Shown here piece by piece: positions 61,685 to 64,000 of a DNA stretch of 64,000 nt (positions are counted from its first letter, which is position 1; the number at the start of each line of letters is the position of its first letter). The stretch lies in contig NZ_JANQBD010000002.1 of NCBI RefSeq assembly GCF_024722015.1, positions 124,001-188,000 on the forward strand, written 5' to 3'. The stretch comes from Paenibacillus radicis (ex Xue et al. 2023). GTDB lineage: Bacteria > Bacillota > Bacilli > Paenibacillales > NBRC-103111. Under the pieces are notes generated by a model. That model saw only the letters and a list, made by a program, of their open reading frames with translations, ran no database searches and was not told the DNA's origin. The position numbers and the translations under genes are program-made.

Positions 61685-61705
61685 AAGCCCTCACTAAGAG
61701 GGCTC
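61685..61705. terminator. short terminator
   Basis: AGCCCTC (61686-61692), loop, GAGGGCT (61698-61704), between the unknown gene and the cysteine hydrolase. Confidence 0.55.
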
Positions 61706-61726
61706 GATCCATTCTTTTACACCTAG

Positions 61727-62254
61727 CTAACAGAATTCAATGTTCGAAAATTCAAGAATTTCCGCGAAAGATCGAAATTGATCGTTGTAATGCTCTATAA
61801 TTTGTGTCGCGCTTTGCTCACCTTGATTCCATGTACTATGACAGTCTTTGACCACAGTTACTTGAAAGCCTAATTCGTTGGCTCGACGGCATGTTGCATC
61901 GATGCATATATCTGTTTGAATTCCTACCAAAACAACTTTTCTAATCCCGAGCTCTACCAATTTCATATGGAGATTAGTATCATGGAACGAATCGGCTGTA
62001 TGCTTTTGGATAATGGTGTCTCCGCCAACTGGAGCTATCATGGGGTGTATGTTCCAATCTGGACTATTGGTTACCAAACCTTCATCTTCATTATGTTGGA
62101 TATATAAAACGGGAGTACCGCATGCTCTAGCCTTTTGGATAAGTCCACTTATGCGCTCTAGTAAACCCTCACCGTCGTATACTGGATAGGCTTCATGAAA
62201 CATGCCATTTTGAACATCAATTACAAGCAAGGCACTTTCAATATTCGTTATCAA
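61727..62254 (-). CDS. isochorismatase-family cysteine hydrolase
   Basis: 175 residues. ALLVIDVQNGMF (catalytic Asp 13), IIQKHTADSF (Lys), VVLVGIQTDICIDATCRRANELGF (the catalytic Cys in the D-I-C-I-D run). Members hydrolyse nicotinamide or isochorismate-like compounds, and many of this length are of unknown substrate. TTG start with GGGGTGAGATA. Confidence 0.85.
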   Translation of the reverse strand: MITNIESALLVIDVQNGMFHEAYPVYDGEGLLERISGLIQKARACGTPVLYIQHNEDEGLVTNSPDWNIHPMIAPVGGDTIIQKHTADSFHDTNLHMKLVELGIRKVVLVGIQTDICIDATCRRANELGFQVTVVKDCHSTWNQGEQSATQIIEHYNDQFRSFAEILEFSNIEFC

Positions 62255-62332
62255 TATCTCACCCCATGATTATAATAATGGGCCATGTCGTAACTATGCA
62301 GCTATTGTACTTTCTGAACGTCCGACTACTCG

Positions 62333-63700
62333 TCATTCAACACCTTTTCGCATGTTCCCTCTGGGCATCCTCACGGTCAAAGCAAGCATCAGTACACCAA
62401 TTCCCGCACATATCCACGCCATACTGTGCAGATGCGGGGTGGTGATGTTTTTGCCGAAGAGCGCTACAAGCAGGCTAGAAGAAAGAATCGTTCCGATAAA
62501 CCGGGAAGTCATGAAAAGTCCGGAGGCAATACCGGTTTCTTCTTTCGTTACGAAATCGTAAAGTGCCGTCTGCATGCCCAAATTGTTAAAGCCGTTGGCG
62601 ATCCCGAGCACGCAAAGCACTAGGAATATCGTCACCGCGCTCGCCTGATCCTGAATGAGCAACAGCAGCAAGCTTCCCCCAACGACCGAAGCCGTACCGG
62701 CAATCAGCGGCGGCTTTGATCCGCTCCGGTCAATCCAGCGCCCGACCAGCGGCGTAACCAATACACTAAAGCCGGCGATCGACAACATGACAAGACCTGT
62801 CTTCTGCGGGTCCATCATCTGCACACGCTGCAAGTAAGACGGAATGCCAAACATGATAGAATAAAACGCAATATTCGTCAAAATAAACTGCACATAGATA
62901 CGGGTTACATTCATATTTTTCCGCAAAAATGCAACATTGATAAACGGCTTGCTTTGTCTGAGCTCATATCGGTAAAGCCAGAACGACAATCCCGCTCCGA
63001 CTATGAGCTTCCATAGGCTTAATCCATCAGCCAGCGACAGGAAAAACAGCAGCCACATGAAAATGGTAGCAGAAAATAACGCGACGCCCGGCCAATCCAT
63101 ATCGGCGGCACGTCCGGCCGTTTTTGGATCTTTTGGAAATACCTTCCACGCTAGCAAAAAGGAACCGATAATAAACGGAAAGTTGCAAATGAAAATCAGA
63201 GGCCAATCTCCGTAGTGCAGTAACAATCCTCCGAGTGAGGGACCGAATGCAGCCGATGTGCTGGAAAATATCGATATGATGCCAAGCGCCTTCGCTTGAT
63301 TGGAAGTGATTTGACTACGGATTATTCCCATGCCGGACGGAAACAAAGCCGAACTGCCCATAGCCTGGATGATCCTAAACCCGATTAGCCAACCGAAGCT
63401 AGGAGACAGCGGAGCGAGGCTCGACGACAAGGTCACGAGCAGCAGCCCGAGCATAAACACCTTTTTGCGGCCGAACAAATCGCTCCACTTGCCCATGAGC
63501 GGCTGTCCGATCGCACTGGCCAAATAATAAGTGGAGATAAGCCAGGATACGTCGGCAAATGTAAGCTGGAAATCCTCTTGCAACCGGGCCAAAGCAACCG
63601 AAATCATCGTGGTATTGAGCGGGTTTAGCAAGGTGCCGAGAGCTACAGCAGTAATAAGCAGCATTTCTCTTCGTTTGACCGCGGTCTCTTTGAGCTCCAT
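62333..63700 (-). CDS. DHA2-family MFS drug exporter (EmrB/QacA-like)
   Basis: 455 residues, about 14 spans. LNTTMISVALARLQEDFQLTFADVSWLISTYYLA (in parts), GKWSDLFGRKKVFMLGLLLV (motif A) and GFRIIQAMGSSALFPSG give the DHA2 type. Probably proton-driven export of lipophilic drugs. It starts 10 nt after the end of an ArsR-rhodanese-type gene on the same strand; GAGGTGA near 63710 is its ribosome site, inside the end of that gene. Confidence 0.9.
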   Translation of the reverse strand: MELKETAVKRREMLLITAVALGTLLNPLNTTMISVALARLQEDFQLTFADVSWLISTYYLASAIGQPLMGKWSDLFGRKKVFMLGLLLVTLSSSLAPLSPSFGWLIGFRIIQAMGSSALFPSGMGIIRSQITSNQAKALGIISIFSSTSAAFGPSLGGLLLHYGDWPLIFICNFPFIIGSFLLAWKVFPKDPKTAGRAADMDWPGVALFSATIFMWLLFFLSLADGLSLWKLIVGAGLSFWLYRYELRQSKPFINVAFLRKNMNVTRIYVQFILTNIAFYSIMFGIPSYLQRVQMMDPQKTGLVMLSIAGFSVLVTPLVGRWIDRSGSKPPLIAGTASVVGGSLLLLLIQDQASAVTIFLVLCVLGIANGFNNLGMQTALYDFVTKEETGIASGLFMTSRFIGTILSSSLLVALFGKNITTPHLHSMAWICAGIGVLMLALTVRMPRGNMRKGVE

Positions 63701-63709
63701 GATATAATG

Positions 63710-64000
63710 TCACCTCATTATTCTTTCATCCGAAAACCGTAAGGACTTCATGTGTTGTTTCCACTCATTTATCCCCTCTTCCAACCGGTATGCTTGGAAC
63801 CCTTTATTACGTAACTCCTCTACTGCTTGTGCCGCGTATGCGCAGTAAGGACCGCGGCAGTAAACTACAATATCAAGATTACTAGACTGCTTATTCATTT
63901 GCTCTACTAATTCATTCATCGGAATGGAAAGCGCTCCAGGAACATGGTCATATTCGTACTCTTCGATAGGTCGTACATCAATTAGTATGATTTCTCCCAG
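63710..64000 (-). CDS. rhodanese domain of an ArsR-type regulator (cut by window edge)
   Basis: 97 codons visible, no start. LGEIILIDVRPIEEYEYDHVPGALSIPMNEL and IVVYCRGPYCAYAAQAVEELRNKGFQAYRLEEGINEWK (in parts) form the rhodanese domain with Cys in the active loop CRGPYC. In the known ArsR/SmtB-rhodanese fusion family the same domain follows a wHTH, which would lie beyond 64000. The exporter follows, so this would be its regulator. Confidence 0.72.
   Translation of the reverse strand: MGEIILIDVRPIEEYEYDHVPGALSIPMNELVEQMNKQSSNLDIVVYCRGPYCAYAAQAVEELRNKGFQAYRLEEGINEWKQHMKSLRFSDERIMR

Overview
The window reads as chromosomal DNA of an endospore-forming, Gram-positive member of the Bacillales, most likely Paenibacillus or a close relative. 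This is inferred from several gene types. There is a GerA/GerB/GerC germinant-receptor operon, a LysM plus GH18 cortex-lytic-type enzyme, and a YesM/YesN two-component system. There are solute-binding lipoproteins, two proteins with copper-amine-oxidase-type stalk domains, strong AGGAGG ribosome sites with frequent TTG and GTG starts, and a giant DUF11-repeat protein. No rRNA, tRNA, CRISPR array or intact insertion sequence was seen.

Layout. Positions 1-7.4 kb hold the start of an alpha/beta hydrolase cut by the left edge, then NIF3, a Zn-dependent PLC-like protein, an NTR/TIMP-like stalk protein, Nudix, BI-1, PPK2 and a DUF5050 stalk protein. From 7.5 to 13.6 kb there is an AraC regulator, a solute-binding lipoprotein with no transporter genes beside it, and YesN/YesM. 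From 13.9 to 26.3 kb small housekeeping or accessory genes are mixed with gene debris (a phosphotransferase fragment and an ankyrin gene broken by an amber codon) and several regulator-target pairs. From 26.4 to 32.6 kb there is the cortex-lytic enzyme, a discoidin/Ig/dockerin surface protein, and an Rrf2-oxidoreductase-methyltransferase group.

From 32.6 to 39.9 kb, all on the minus strand, lies the most interesting block. A VanY-type D,D-carboxypeptidase, a response regulator and a sensor kinase are followed by two CUT1-type permeases, an HlyD/MacA-like adaptor and a solute-binding lipoprotein. The regions upstream of vanY and of the first permease share a 54-bp element (41 of 54 positions identical by hand alignment), so the two gene sets are probably one regulon.

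From 40 to 51.6 kb there is msrA, an MFS exporter behind a structured leader that encodes a 10-residue peptide, the ger operon with a fourth membrane gene, a MarR-hydrolase pair with matching operators, and a methyltransferase. From 51.6 to 60.2 kb there is a DUF11-repeat gene of about 8.5 kb, now in two overlapping reading frames and built of 768-bp double repeats. From 60.3 to 64 kb there are an ArsR/AHSA1 pair, a conserved hypothetical protein, a cysteine hydrolase, a DHA2 exporter, and an ArsR-rhodanese-type protein cut by the right edge.

Two themes recur. Small HTH regulators sit beside their likely targets with visible palindromic operators, and in two cases (MarR, ArsR) the promoter is so close to the ATG that the mRNA should be leaderless. 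Decayed gene remnants lie in the gaps: phosphotransferase, ankyrin, SDR and glycoside hydrolase. This suggests a region with a lively history of gain and loss.
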